This document shows, one piece after another, positions 8,162 through 17,230 of a stretch of 64,000 bases of DNA. The notes under the pieces are model-generated. The model had not been told where the DNA came from. It made no database searches and worked only from the letters and a program-made list of their open reading frames with translations. Location: positions 558,001 to 622,000 of the forward strand of contig NZ_JACHXA010000001.1 of the NCBI RefSeq assembly GCF_014191775.1, written 5' to 3'. A program made the position numbers and the translations under genes. Positions within the stretch are counted from its first letter, which is position 1; each line of letters opens with the position of its first letter. This DNA comes from Limibacillus halophilus. GTDB lineage: Bacteria; Pseudomonadota; Alphaproteobacteria; Kiloniellales; CECT-8803.

Positions 8162-9289
8162 ATGGTGCGAGTTAGTGTCCCTGCTCTCGTCGAGGGCAAG
8201 GCCTACGTTCCCGGGTTGTCCAGGGAATACGTTGCTGAAAAGTATAATATTCCCATGGACCAGATAGCCAAACTCGGCTCGGCGGAGAATCCCTACGGAC
8301 CCTCGCCCAAGGCGCTGGAGGCTGTGAAGGCCGCCGAGGGTCGGATCGACCTCTATCCGGATTGGACCGCCAAGGCACTGCGCGAGGCTATCGCGAAGCG
8401 TTACAACCTTGATCCGGATTGCGTGGTTTGCGGTTCTGGCGAAACGGAAGTGATCGCCATGGTAATCAGAGCATTCGCAGCTCCTGGCGAAGCCATTCTG
8501 ATGCATGAACCCTGCTTTCCAATTTATCACATTTACTCGAACTGCGAAGGCCGTCGGCCGGTGTTCGTGCCGATGGGGGAAGACTTCGAGCCGATGGTTG
8601 ATCGCTATATCGAGGCTCTGAAACAGAAGCCACGGATTGCGTTCGTTACCAATCCGCACAATCCCAGCGGTCGCTTCATCGAAGAGAGCGACATTCGCCG
8701 GATTTGCGAGGCGGCCAGCAAGGAGACGCTGGTGGTCCTGGACGAAGCCTACATTCACTACACCGAAACCGAGGGTGGGATGCACCTCCTTCCGGATTAT
8801 CCCAATTTGATCGTGCTGCGGACTCTGTCGAAGGCATACGGGCTTGCCGGTTTGCGCGTTGGTTTTGGTGCGTCCGCGAACCGCGACTTGATCCTTCCGC
8901 TTTGGAACATCAAGCCGACCTGGAACATGGGACAGGTACAGGTCGCTGGCGGATCGGCTGCGGTATTCGACGACGAACATGTCGAGAAGACGGTTAAGAC
9001 CATCGTTGAGATGCGCGACTATGTTACCAAGAAGTTGAGTGGCCTGAACCGTTTTCGCATGGTGCCTGGGTCCCGTAGCAATTTCTTCATGCTGGAGATT
9101 CTCGACCCGGCAATTACCTCCACCCATCTTTTCAATGAGCTGTTAAAGCGCGGTATTATTGCGAAGGATGGCCTGGACATCATGAAGGGCGGCGAGCGCT
9201 ACATGCGTATCGACGTGAATCTCAAGCAACACATGGACCGGTTGGTGTGGGCCTTGGGCGATATCGAGGCGTCGCAAGCAGCTGAGTAA
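8162..9289 (+). CDS. HisC-like class I/II aminotransferase
   Basis: This PLP-dependent aminotransferase has 375 residues and resembles histidinol-phosphate aminotransferase. It shows AENPYGPSP (residues 41-49), NPHNPSG (164-170), DEAY (194-197), the PLP lysine Lys224 in TLSKAYGLAGLRVG, and a C-terminal YMRIDV arginine. A GAGGAG ribosome site (8149-8154) fits the ATG at 8162. It is probably not the housekeeping HisC, since no histidine genes are near; it sits alone behind a MocR-controlled-looking promoter and is followed by a terminator. A specialised amine or amino-acid substrate is likely but cannot be named. Confidence 0.85.
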   Translation: MVRVSVPALVEGKAYVPGLSREYVAEKYNIPMDQIAKLGSAENPYGPSPKALEAVKAAEGRIDLYPDWTAKALREAIAKRYNLDPDCVVCGSGETEVIAMVIRAFAAPGEAILMHEPCFPIYHIYSNCEGRRPVFVPMGEDFEPMVDRYIEALKQKPRIAFVTNPHNPSGRFIEESDIRRICEAASKETLVVLDEAYIHYTETEGGMHLLPDYPNLIVLRTLSKAYGLAGLRVGFGASANRDLILPLWNIKPTWNMGQVQVAGGSAAVFDDEHVEKTVKTIVEMRDYVTKKLSGLNRFRMVPGSRSNFFMLEILDPAITSTHLFNELLKRGIIAKDGLDIMKGGERYMRIDVNLKQHMDRLVWALGDIEASQAAE

Positions 9290-9347
9290 TGCTGGCTCTG
9301 GCTCTTTAAGCCGCGTCAGCGGGACGATTCCTCCTTGCCGGGAGGTC

Positions 9348-9382
9348 GGGCGGCATCGGGAAACCATGCCGCCCCTTTTTTT
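9348..9382 (+). terminator. Rho-independent terminator after the HisC-like gene
   Basis: A perfect 9-base-pair stem (9348-9356 with 9366-9374, GGGCGGCAT/ATGCCGCCC) and a 9-base loop are followed by C and a run of seven T. It ends the aminotransferase transcript and separates it from the agmatine deiminase gene. Confidence 0.88.
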
Positions 9383-9515
9383 GCACACACCGTCGGCCTC
9401 TGATCTCCCGTCATCGGCGTTCGGTCCAGTGACGGGGTTGTATGCGACGTGATGGTAGTGCCAAATACCAGAGTTCCCATACGCGTTTGATACTCCCAAC
9501 CGTCGCAAAGTGATC

Positions 9516-10553
9516 ATGGCGCCACGACACCAAAGTGAATCGGATTCTATTCCGGCCGATGCCTACCGGATGCCTGCGGAATGGGAACCGCACGAACGCT
9601 GCTGGATGATGTGGCCGACGCGCGCCGAGATCTGGAACGATATTGCTGCGACCCGGCGCGCCTTTGCGGCGGCGGCACGGACAATTCGGCTGTTCGAACC
9701 GGTGACAATGGTTGTGTCTCCGGCAGATGCGATGGCGGCCCGTGCGCTGTTAGGGCCGGCGATCGATGTACTTGAGGCGCCTATCGACGACTCATGGTGT
9801 CGTGACGCAGGTCCCTGTTTTTTGCTGGACGGCAAGGGTGACCTGGCGGGTGTCGATTTCTGCTTCAATGCGTGGGGTGGCAAGTATCAGGGGTACGCGA
9901 ACGACGCGGCGGTCGCCGCCCGCATACTGGCGGCGGCGGGTGCCGAAAGAATCGGCTCGAGATTGGTCGCCGAAGGCGGCGGCGTAACTGTCGACGGAGA
10001 AGGAACGCTGATCACCACCTTGTCCTGCTTTCCCAACAGCAATCGAAATCCTGATTGGGATCTTGCTGAGATAGAGGATGAGTTGAAACGCTGCCTGGGC
10101 GTGCGCAAGGTGATTTGGCTCCCCGGCAATTCCTTCGACACGGAAACGGATGGCCATGTCGACGGGGTGGCGGTTTTTGCTCGGCCCGGGCTGGTTCTGG
10201 TTCAAACGACCGATGATAAATCCCAGCCGGAGTATCAAGCTTTTGCGGAGAACCTGGAGGCTTTGCGCGGACAGACGGACGCTAAGGGAAGGCCACTCCA
10301 AGTCATGGAAGTCAAAAGCGCCGTCGGCGCGGATTCGACCTCGATGCGCTTTTGCCGCTCCTACGTCAATTTCTATATGGCCAACGGAGCCTTGATCATG
10401 CCTTGCTACGGTGTGGAGGAGGACCGCGCTACGTATCGACTTTTCAGCGAGGTGTTTCCTGAGCGAAAGATCGTGCCTCTCGTTGTCGACGATATTGCAT
10501 TCGGCGGGGGTGGCATCCATTGCATTACGCAACAACAGCCACGGCGGAATTAA
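9516..10553 (+). CDS. aguA: Agmatine deiminase
   Basis: This porphyromonas-type peptidyl-arginine deiminase fold enzyme turns agmatine into N-carbamoylputrescine. Motifs seen are the PAEWEPHERCWMMWP start region, WCRDAGPCF, the catalytic DGHVDGVAVFARP, and the nucleophile cysteine in FGGGGIHCITQQ at the C-terminus. The 345-residue length is normal. A GTG at 9510 and an ATG at 9516 are both possible starts; neither has a strong ribosome site, and the ATG is preferred. No N-carbamoylputrescine amidase lies beside it; an EamA transporter follows 95 bases on. Confidence 0.9.
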   Translation: MAPRHQSESDSIPADAYRMPAEWEPHERCWMMWPTRAEIWNDIAATRRAFAAAARTIRLFEPVTMVVSPADAMAARALLGPAIDVLEAPIDDSWCRDAGPCFLLDGKGDLAGVDFCFNAWGGKYQGYANDAAVAARILAAAGAERIGSRLVAEGGGVTVDGEGTLITTLSCFPNSNRNPDWDLAEIEDELKRCLGVRKVIWLPGNSFDTETDGHVDGVAVFARPGLVLVQTTDDKSQPEYQAFAENLEALRGQTDAKGRPLQVMEVKSAVGADSTSMRFCRSYVNFYMANGALIMPCYGVEEDRATYRLFSEVFPERKIVPLVVDDIAFGGGGIHCITQQQPRRN

Positions 10554-10648
10554 CTGACCGAAACGTCGAATGCCCAACCAAAATTTTGCCTGACCCAGGG
10601 CCTATTTAAGACAGGGCGCGTATAGCCGCGTTCCTGTGAGGATACTTA

Positions 10649-11527
10649 ATGAAAAAGATTGATGTGTTTCTTGCTTTGATGGTGCCGATTCTATGGGGTA
10701 TGGGGTTTGTCGTTGCCAAGCCCGCGGTCGACCAGTTTCCGCCGATTCTTTTGATGGCCATGCGTTTTGGGGTGACGGCCATGTTGCTGGTTTGGTTCGT
10801 TCCAATTCCACGGGCTGCTCTGCGTTCTTTGTTTCTGGTCGCGCTCATCGGATCAACCCTACAGTACGGGCTGACTTTCAATGGACTGCGGCTGTTGGAT
10901 GCGGGGACAACAGCACTTATTGTGCAGGCCGAGGTACCGTTCCTATCGCTGATTGCGGCACTATGGCTCGGTGAGAAGTTGGGCCTACGCAAAATCCTTG
11001 GAATGGCCGTCGCGTTTGGCGGCATTTACCTGATCGCCGGTGAGCCCCGGTTGGAAGGTAAGGCGATTGGCATAGGTCTGGTCCTGGCCGGTGCGTTCAT
11101 GTGGGCGTTGGGACAAGCAATGATGCGGCGCCTGGGCGCCCTTGGCGGTTTTACGGCGATTGCCTGGGTTTCGGCGATGGCGGCGCCGCAGTTGTTCATT
11201 GCCTCGCTGATTGTTGAGGCGGACCACCTGACCTACGTTCGATCTGCGGGCCTGGAGGTCTGGGTCGCGGTCATCTACCTTGGGGCGGTCATGACCGCGA
11301 TCGGCTATAGCTGCTGGTACCACGTGTTGGGCCGTTACGAAGCGAGCAAGGTGGGGCCCTTCATCCTGTTGACGCCCGTGATGTCGGTGCTAGGCGGCAT
11401 TCTGTTTCTGGGTGAGACGTTAACGTTGCATATCGTCATTGGCGGAGTTCTGGTGATTGGCGGCGTCGGCATCGTTCTCATCGAACGCAGAACGCGCTTG
11501 AAGCCTGATCCGGCGTTGCAGGAGTAG
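10649..11527 (+). CDS. EamA/DMT-family transporter
   Basis: This 292-residue integral membrane protein has about ten hydrophobic segments in two EamA repeats. It starts MKKIDVFLALMVPILWGMGFVVAKPAVD, typical of RhaT/YdcZ-like drug/metabolite transporters, and has the second-repeat motif LLTPVMSVLGGILFLGE near residues 235-251. These carriers usually export amino acids, polyamines or related small molecules. Its place after aguA, in the same direction, hints at an amine or amino-acid cargo, but that is only context. Confidence 0.85.
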   Translation: MKKIDVFLALMVPILWGMGFVVAKPAVDQFPPILLMAMRFGVTAMLLVWFVPIPRAALRSLFLVALIGSTLQYGLTFNGLRLLDAGTTALIVQAEVPFLSLIAALWLGEKLGLRKILGMAVAFGGIYLIAGEPRLEGKAIGIGLVLAGAFMWALGQAMMRRLGALGGFTAIAWVSAMAAPQLFIASLIVEADHLTYVRSAGLEVWVAVIYLGAVMTAIGYSCWYHVLGRYEASKVGPFILLTPVMSVLGGILFLGETLTLHIVIGGVLVIGGVGIVLIERRTRLKPDPALQE

Positions 11528-11745
11528 TGGCTGGGGAGCAATGAGCCGCGGGCGCGAATCTTCGGCGGCCAGCCGATAGGCATGGCCGAAGAAAATACGC
11601 TTGCCCGGCCTCGCTTTGTCGACCGTCATGTAATTCATTGAACCTGGTGGTTAGCATAGGACTGGCATATCGGTTGGCGGATTGCCTAGTATCGTCGCAA
11701 GCCCGTCCGGCATGAAAACCAGCTAAAGCCCCGAAAGTACCGCCG

Positions 11746-12396
11746 ATGAGTCAAGAAACACCGACCTTGATGGAACATGCCTACCGCTTGCTGGAGGAAA
11801 AGATCGTCACGCTGGAAATCGAACCGGGCAGTGTCGTGTCGGAAGCAAGCCTGAGCCGTCTGATCGGAATAGGTACGACGCCTATTCGCGAAGCTCTGCA
11901 GCGTCTGGCGCGCGAACACCTCGTTCAGATTCTACCCCGGCGCGGCGTTATCGTCAGCAGGATCGACCTGCAGCAGCAACTCGAGGTCCTGGAAGTGCGC
12001 CGCGAGTTGGATCGTTTGACGATGCGCAATGCGGCGCGGCGCGCGACATCCAAGGAACGTGCGGCCTTTTCCAGTTTGGCCGACCGGATGGCGCAGGTCG
12101 CGGCGGCGGATGATGTTGAAGCTTTCCTCCGACTGGATCGGGAATTCAACGACTTGACGGCGTTAGCTGCCCGGAATGCGATCGCCAGGGAGACTGTAGC
12201 TTCGCTTCAACCCATCGCCCGGCGGTTCTGGTTTTTCTATCATCCGGGGTTTTTCGATACGCGTGAGACTGCGGCCCTTCACATTGAAGTACTGAGGTCC
12301 ATCGTGGGCGGTGATCAGGAAGCCGCCGCGAAAGGGGCAGAGCATTTGATCGACCAGATGGTAAGGATCGCGAAAGAAACTCTGATCTCGGGTTGA
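11746..12396 (+). CDS. GntR-family regulator (FCD type)
   Basis: This 216-residue regulator has an N-terminal winged helix (EKIVTLEIEPGSVVSEASLSRLIGIGTTPIREALQRLAREHLV, residues 14-56, with the classic T-P-I-R-E-A-L recognition helix). A helical FCD effector domain follows, with the metal-binding D-x-x-F-H pattern partly changed (LDREFNDLTALAARN). It precedes two phytanoyl-CoA-dioxygenase-type genes on the same strand by about 130 bases and probably controls them. A perfect palindrome, TGGCATGCCA, lies in that gap. Confidence 0.87.
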   Translation: MSQETPTLMEHAYRLLEEKIVTLEIEPGSVVSEASLSRLIGIGTTPIREALQRLAREHLVQILPRRGVIVSRIDLQQQLEVLEVRRELDRLTMRNAARRATSKERAAFSSLADRMAQVAAADDVEAFLRLDREFNDLTALAARNAIARETVASLQPIARRFWFFYHPGFFDTRETAALHIEVLRSIVGGDQEAAAKGAEHLIDQMVRIAKETLISG

Positions 12397-12486
12397 GAAT
12401 CCTGGGCTGATTCATCCGACATCTCCAGGTCTGTGAGTTCAGTTGAATCCCAAAGGAATCGGCAGTTGATACATTGACTCTTCAGC

Positions 12487-12514
12487 TGGCATGCCAGTAG
12501 TATGCCAATATAAT
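12487..12514 (+). promoter_or_regulatory. Palindrome and TATAAT box before the dioxygenase pair
   Basis: A perfect 10-base palindrome (TGGCATGCCA, 12487-12496) is followed by a second half-like GTATGCCAA, then TATAAT (12509-12514) close to the ribosome site GGAGGAA at 12519-12525. It may be the operator of the neighbouring GntR protein. The spacing to a clear -35 box is poor, so the promoter call is tentative. Confidence 0.35.
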
Positions 12515-12528
12515 AATTGGAGGAAGCC

Positions 12529-13344
12529 ATGCATTTGTCCGCCGAAGACCTCAGCAATTATCGCCGCAACGGATTTCTCGTCTATCCGGAGCTGTTCGCC
12601 GCCGACGAAGTCGCGGCGATGAAGAATGAGCTGCAGCGGTTGGAAAAAATCGACACCGATCATGTTGTCCGTGAACGCAGCAGCGGATCGGCAAAGACTC
12701 TCTACCGCGTGCATGAGGCGGACGGACCGACCGCATCACCTCCGTTTTTTGCCGCTGCCCGCAGCCCGCGGATGTTGGGAACGGCTCAGCAGTTGCTGGC
12801 AGACCCGGAGCTATACATCTACCACACCAAGTGTAATCGGAAGGCGGCGATAGACGGCTCCATTTGGCAGTGGCATCAGGATTATGGAACCTGGGCGCAC
12901 GATGGAACGCCTGCGCCCGAACTGACCACCGGGATGGTCATGCTGGACGAGGCGACGGAGGCAAATGGCTGTCTCTACTTCATCCCCGGCTCACATCGTC
13001 TGGGACTGTTGGACGCCGAACTGGATGATAAGACGACCTCCTACAAGCTTTGGGTCTTACCGAAAGAGCGATTGATCGAGATCATGGAAAAGAATGCCGA
13101 TCCTGTCGCGATTGTCGGCAAACCCGGCACTGTCGTATTCTTCCATCCGACCATACTCCATGGTTCCGGCCACAATATGTCGCGGCATGATCGGTGGCAG
13201 ATCTATTACGTGTACAACAAAGTCGCTAATCGCCCGATCAATGTGGATTCCCCCCGGCCCGACTATGTTCGCTCCACCAACTGGAACGCACTCCAACTGG
13301 GTGAGGACGATATCCTGGGCAAAACGCCTGCCCTGGTTGACTAA
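12529..13344 (+). CDS. Phytanoyl-CoA dioxygenase family Fe(II)/2-oxoglutarate enzyme (1)
   Basis: This 271-residue PhyH-family protein has the iron ligands His116-x-Asp118 in WQWHQDYGTW and a distal His211 in ILHGSGHN. The IPGSH turn (near residues 152-156) is as in ectoine hydroxylase and other PhyH enzymes. The ATG at 12529 has a strong site (GGAGGAA) upstream. It is followed 16 bases later by a second, divergent PhyH gene, so the pair forms one operon, possibly acting one after another or as a heteromeric pair. Substrate unknown; amino-acid, betaine and siderophore-type hydroxylases all occur in this family. Confidence 0.87.
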   Translation: MHLSAEDLSNYRRNGFLVYPELFAADEVAAMKNELQRLEKIDTDHVVRERSSGSAKTLYRVHEADGPTASPPFFAAARSPRMLGTAQQLLADPELYIYHTKCNRKAAIDGSIWQWHQDYGTWAHDGTPAPELTTGMVMLDEATEANGCLYFIPGSHRLGLLDAELDDKTTSYKLWVLPKERLIEIMEKNADPVAIVGKPGTVVFFHPTILHGSGHNMSRHDRWQIYYVYNKVANRPINVDSPRPDYVRSTNWNALQLGEDDILGKTPALVD

Positions 13345-13360
13345 GGTGAAGGAGACTGGA

Positions 13361-14251
13361 ATGGATCAGCAGAAGGTCACCGCCAGGGAGCATTCTCCAG
13401 TTCTTTCAGAAAGCCAGCTGGCCGCCTACCGTGACCGTGGGTTCATCACGATCCGAAACATCTTGGATCAGGACCTGGTGGCCCGTCTCCGGGAAGCGAC
13501 CCAGCGCCTTTGGGATGAAAGTGCGTCGGTGGCGGAGAAGACCCGCTATTACGATATTGCGCCTGGCCACAGCCAGAGCGCGCCGCGGCTTCGCAGGATT
13601 TCAAGCCCAACGGAACTTGACGACGTCTTTTGGGAAACGGCCTTCGTGTCACCGTTGGGTGACATCGCCGCCGATCTGGTTGGTGGCGCCGTCAAATTCT
13701 ATCACTCGAAGATCAATTTCAAGTTACCTCGAGGAGGCGCTGAAATCGGCTGGCATCAGGATTGGCCGGTTTTCCCCCATACGAACACGAACCTGGTTGC
13801 CCTGAGCGTACCGTTGAATCCATCGCGGGCCGGTAATGGTTGTCTCAAGACGATCCCCGGCAGCCACAAGCAAGGTGCTCTAAGCCATTGGTCAGAAGGT
13901 AAATATGCATTGAATTGCAATGCCTGTATGACGGAGGAAACAGTGGCTCTGGCCGAGTTCGATGAGGCTGACCCCGGTGACGTCCTGGCTCATCATGGGT
14001 TGGTAGTTCATGGGTCCGAGGCGAACCTATCAGATGAGATTCGGACCACGTTGATCGTCCAGTATGCTGCCGCGGATGCCTTTGCCTATACTGCCCCTGT
14101 GATCGACAGCATCCACCGCAATGACATGGTGCGGGGCGAAGCTGCAACACATGCCCGGGTGGAGGCGGGAGTGATCGAACTTCCCCCGGATTTCAGCCAA
14201 GGCTACGGGTCAATCTTTAGCCACCAGGAAGGCGCTGCCAAAGCGAGCTGA
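13361..14251 (+). CDS. Phytanoyl-CoA dioxygenase family Fe(II)/2-oxoglutarate enzyme (2)
   Basis: This 296-residue PhyH protein keeps the iron facial triad: His132-x-Asp134 in IGWHQDW and a distal His in VVHGSEANLS, followed by the 2-oxoglutarate-binding Arg in EIRTTLIVQY. The start at 13361 is chosen because AAGGAG lies at 13349-13354; an upstream extension would overlap the preceding gene in another frame. It differs clearly from its neighbour, so this is not a recent duplication. It ends convergently with a CmcJ-like putative non-heme iron protein. Confidence 0.87.
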   Translation: MDQQKVTAREHSPVLSESQLAAYRDRGFITIRNILDQDLVARLREATQRLWDESASVAEKTRYYDIAPGHSQSAPRLRRISSPTELDDVFWETAFVSPLGDIAADLVGGAVKFYHSKINFKLPRGGAEIGWHQDWPVFPHTNTNLVALSVPLNPSRAGNGCLKTIPGSHKQGALSHWSEGKYALNCNACMTEETVALAEFDEADPGDVLAHHGLVVHGSEANLSDEIRTTLIVQYAAADAFAYTAPVIDSIHRNDMVRGEAATHARVEAGVIELPPDFSQGYGSIFSHQEGAAKAS

Positions 14252-14256
14252 TGGGG

Positions 14257-15084
14257 CTAGTCGCTAAAGAAGGCGAAGATTCTGCTCTCGATGCTCTCGC
14301 GCGGTTTGGCCTCCGCCGGCGCATGAGGGTTATCGAACGCCGTGTGAATGGCGAACCGTGCCCGACCGTCCGTTGCACTGTCGTAGGTTTTCAAAAGCAG
14401 CGCTTCATCCAGATCCATGGCCGGGAAGGTGACCCAGCGTTGCTGCGAGTCGTAGTGAGCGAGCATTAGTTCACCGATCCTGTCCTTAGCGATACGTGGC
14501 GTCGGGATCAGATCCCCGGGCTTGGCGGAATCAGCGGCGCAGAGAGCCAGCATGGACGTGACGGCCGGGTGGCTGATGGGCCGCCACACATTGACGATCG
14601 CAAAACGGCGGGAGAGCAACTCATCCGCTTCGCCCTTCATGATATCGCGGACCCGTTGAGGTCCCGACTTGTCGGTATAATCGTTGTGCACGACGGCCGA
14701 AGGTTCGCGCGCACCGCGTGCGCCCCGGGTCTGCGCTGTGGCGGCGCGGCGGGTGTGATCGAAGCAAACGGTCCGCTGTGCGCCGGTTACCTTCTTCACC
14801 AGCGCTTCGACCTCTTTCGCATATATGCGTTCAACCGCTAGGTCATCGTAGAAGTCGGTAACGGCGCTTGCGTGCCTGACAAGACTGAAACCTTCTCGCT
14901 CCAATGTTGGACGATCGCCCAAGCGCCCGTTGGCAATGGCCACAGGATGTTCTGCGTATTCGCCCTCCAGATCGAGCCGGGCCTCCGCCCCTCCTTGGGA
15001 GGCACGGTAAACCGGCGTTCGGCTGCTGGGCGCCAGAAACTTTAGGGTCGCGGAATAGCTGTCGGTTGTTGTCATATGAAGCAT
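14257..15084 (-). CDS. CmcJ/NvfI-family putative non-heme iron protein
   Basis: This 275-residue protein resembles CmcJ from cephamycin clusters and the fungal NvfI/AsqJ-related family, often annotated as methyltransferase but built on a cupin-like oxygenase fold. The His-Asn-Asp (residues 133-135, counted from this start) in AVVHNDYTD, followed by IVNVWRPISHP, is typical. An upstream TTG at 15111 is possible, but GGGGAG eight bases before the ATG at 15084 decides the start. It is the third putative iron-dependent oxygenase in a row, divergent from dadA. The reaction is unknown. Confidence 0.72.
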   Translation of the reverse strand: MLHMTTTDSYSATLKFLAPSSRTPVYRASQGGAEARLDLEGEYAEHPVAIANGRLGDRPTLEREGFSLVRHASAVTDFYDDLAVERIYAKEVEALVKKVTGAQRTVCFDHTRRAATAQTRGARGAREPSAVVHNDYTDKSGPQRVRDIMKGEADELLSRRFAIVNVWRPISHPAVTSMLALCAADSAKPGDLIPTPRIAKDRIGELMLAHYDSQQRWVTFPAMDLDEALLLKTYDSATDGRARFAIHTAFDNPHAPAEAKPRESIESRIFAFFSD

Positions 15085-15264
15085 ATAGGTGTGCTCCCCA
15101 GGTATCGGCAAGCACCTTTGGCTATTCGATTTTTCCTCACCTTATGACTGGCTCACCGCATTAGCCTGGGGCATGGTTGCCCCGAGAGCCAATTGTGTAC
15201 TCTTATTCATCGTAACCTTAAGGCGGTTGTTTCAACCGTATCATGCTTGCAGTGGAGAGTCGTC

Positions 15265-16521
15265 GTGAAGGTCATCGTATTGGGTGCCGGTGTCGTGGGC
15301 GTTACCACGGCCTACTATCTGGCAAAGCAGGGGGCCGAGGTGCTGGTTCTCGATCGCCAGGCGGCGCCGGGAATGGAAACCAGCTATGCAAACGCAGGCG
15401 AGTTGTCTTATGGGATGACATCCCCTTGGGCAGCGCCGGGTGTTCCCCTGAAAGCGCTGAAATGGCTTTTCATGCGGCACAGACCTCTTTTCATCTGGCC
15501 ATTGCTCAGCCCTACCATGTGGGCTTGGGGCGCGCGCATGCTACTCAACTGCAACGCCGCGTCATACAAGACCAACAAGAGCCGCATGGTGCGGATTTCC
15601 AACTACAGCCGCGATGTTCTGACGGACTTAATGTCGGAAGTTCAGCTGAACTTCGATCAGCGGGAAAAGGGAACCCTCCAGCTTTTTCGCCTAAAGAAGC
15701 AGGTAGAGGCTTCGAAGGCCGATCATGAGGTGCTTTCCGAGTTTGGTTCGCCATTCGAGGTGCTCGACCGCGAGGGGTGCATCGCTGTCGAGCCGGGGTT
15801 GGCGCGGGTTGCAGAGAAGTTTGTCGGCGGGCTGCGCCTGACGGCTGACCGCACCGGAGATTGCCGTCTCTTCACCCTTGCGCTCGCCGAAAAGGCGGCC
15901 GAGATGGGCGTGGAGTTTCGCTACGGCGTGACGATCCATCGGTTCGCCGTGGAACAGGGTCGGATTGATGCCGTGATAACTGATCGCGGGGCCGAGCGGG
16001 CTGACCGCTATGTCTGTGCCTTGGGGCCCTACACGCCAACTTTGCTGAATACCGTGGGGATTCGTTTGCCGATTTACCCGATCAAAGGCTATTCGATTAC
16101 CTTGCCGATAACCAATCCCGACGCCGCGCCGCAATCGACGATCATGGACGAGACCCACAAGGTTGGTATCACGCGCTTGGGCGATCGCATTCGGGTTGCC
16201 GGGCAGGCCGAGATCATCGGTTACAACAAGAAGCTTGGACGCCGTGCGACGGACACCGTGCGCCATGTCGTCAACGACTTGTTTCCCGACGGTGGCGATC
16301 TTCGGCAGGCGGAAGGTTGGACCGGCCTCAGGCCCATGACACCGGACGGAACGCCGGTGATCGGGCCGACGCGCTACGAGAATCTATTTCTCAACAGCGG
16401 GCACGGAACGCTGGGCTTCACCATGTCTTGTGGGTCCGGCCGCGCCGTTGCCGATGCCGTGCTCGGTAAGACGCCGGAGATATCTTTCGAGGGCCTGACG
16501 GCGGAACGCTATGGCCAGTGA
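15265..16521 (+). CDS. dadA: D-amino-acid dehydrogenase
   Basis: This FAD flavoenzyme (418 residues) of the DadA type strips amino groups from D-amino acids and feeds electrons to the respiratory chain at the membrane. It opens with the Rossmann motif VKVIVLGAGVVGVTTAYYLA and continues ETSYANAGELSYGMTSPWAAPGVP, close to E. coli DadA. The C-terminal GWTGLRPMTPDGTPVIGP and GHGTLGFTMSCGSG bind FAD. The GTG at 15265 is chosen since family similarity starts there and GGAG (15254-15257) precedes it. No alanine racemase gene is adjacent, so the substrate may be a modified amino acid. Confidence 0.88.
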   Translation: MKVIVLGAGVVGVTTAYYLAKQGAEVLVLDRQAAPGMETSYANAGELSYGMTSPWAAPGVPLKALKWLFMRHRPLFIWPLLSPTMWAWGARMLLNCNAASYKTNKSRMVRISNYSRDVLTDLMSEVQLNFDQREKGTLQLFRLKKQVEASKADHEVLSEFGSPFEVLDREGCIAVEPGLARVAEKFVGGLRLTADRTGDCRLFTLALAEKAAEMGVEFRYGVTIHRFAVEQGRIDAVITDRGAERADRYVCALGPYTPTLLNTVGIRLPIYPIKGYSITLPITNPDAAPQSTIMDETHKVGITRLGDRIRVAGQAEIIGYNKKLGRRATDTVRHVVNDLFPDGGDLRQAEGWTGLRPMTPDGTPVIGPTRYENLFLNSGHGTLGFTMSCGSGRAVADAVLGKTPEISFEGLTAERYGQ

Positions 16522-16550
16522 CCGGCTGTTTCTGAGAACGGGAGTGCAAG

Positions 16551-16616
16551 ATGAGCAACAAGCTCCATGAAGTGGGCCCGGCGCCGAGTGCTTTCGCGCG
16601 ATTCTGGAACTCTTAG
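16551..16616 (+). CDS. Possible 21-residue peptide or gene remnant after dadA
   Basis: A short frame starts ATG at 16551 behind GGGAG and ends TAG at 16616. Its beginning (MSNKLHEVGP) resembles the start of RidA-like imine deaminases, which are common partners of D-amino-acid dehydrogenases, but the frame closes after 21 residues and no continuation is seen. It may be a truncated relic or chance. Confidence 0.2.
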   Translation: MSNKLHEVGPAPSAFARFWNS

Positions 16617-16635
16617 GTTGGCGATAGCAGTTTGA

Positions 16636-17148
16636 ATGACTAACTCGGTAGCCGATGACATGGAAAACGCAACCGACCCAAGGATTACATTCGGGCGTTT
16701 ACCGGACGTTTCACCCCATGAAATTCTAGCTCACATGTCAGATCCGCGTATTGCGGAGCACCTACCGCTTCTCGGCTCGGCCAAATGGGACAGCGACACC
16801 GTCTCTAGCTTTGTCGCCGCCAAGGAAGCCTATTGGCATCGTGACGGTCTGGGTCATTGGGCCATATGCGCCAACGGCCGCTATGTCGGTTGGGGAGGCT
16901 TTCAGAAAGAGGGTGAGGAGTGGGATTTCGGGCTGGTGCTGAAGCCCGAGTTCTTCGGGTTAGGGCTGCGCATCATGAAGATGGCGATCGCATTTGCGCG
17001 AACCGACGCGCGGATACCCTCTATGACTTTCCTCCTGCCGCCGTCACGCAAGCACCTGAGAGCGCTGGACCGCCTCGGCGCGCGATTTGTCGGCGAAACT
17101 GCGTACAACGGTGAGCCTTTTAGGAAGTATCAGTTGGATATTCGCTAA
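16636..17148 (+). CDS. GNAT-family N-acetyltransferase
   Basis: This 170-residue protein has a GNAT fold of the RimJ/RimL-like kind. Recognisable parts are the beta-strand pair GHWAICANGRYVGWGGF and DFGLVLKPEFFGLGLRIMKMAIAFA, where the acetyl-CoA pyrophosphate loop would be. The canonical Q/R-x-x-G-x-G/A loop is relaxed (FFGLGL). The ATG at 16636 has no strong ribosome site; an ATG at 16660 is an alternative. It converges with the HyuA-HyuB gene. Substrate unknown. Confidence 0.65.
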   Translation: MTNSVADDMENATDPRITFGRLPDVSPHEILAHMSDPRIAEHLPLLGSAKWDSDTVSSFVAAKEAYWHRDGLGHWAICANGRYVGWGGFQKEGEEWDFGLVLKPEFFGLGLRIMKMAIAFARTDARIPSMTFLLPPSRKHLRALDRLGARFVGETAYNGEPFRKYQLDIR

Positions 17149-17230
17149 CCGCTTCCTTGATTCTGGACGGCAGTCGGAACCTCGGGGAAGTCCGGAGCAG
17201 GCTCCGGACCTGGACAGCACAAGACTCCGA

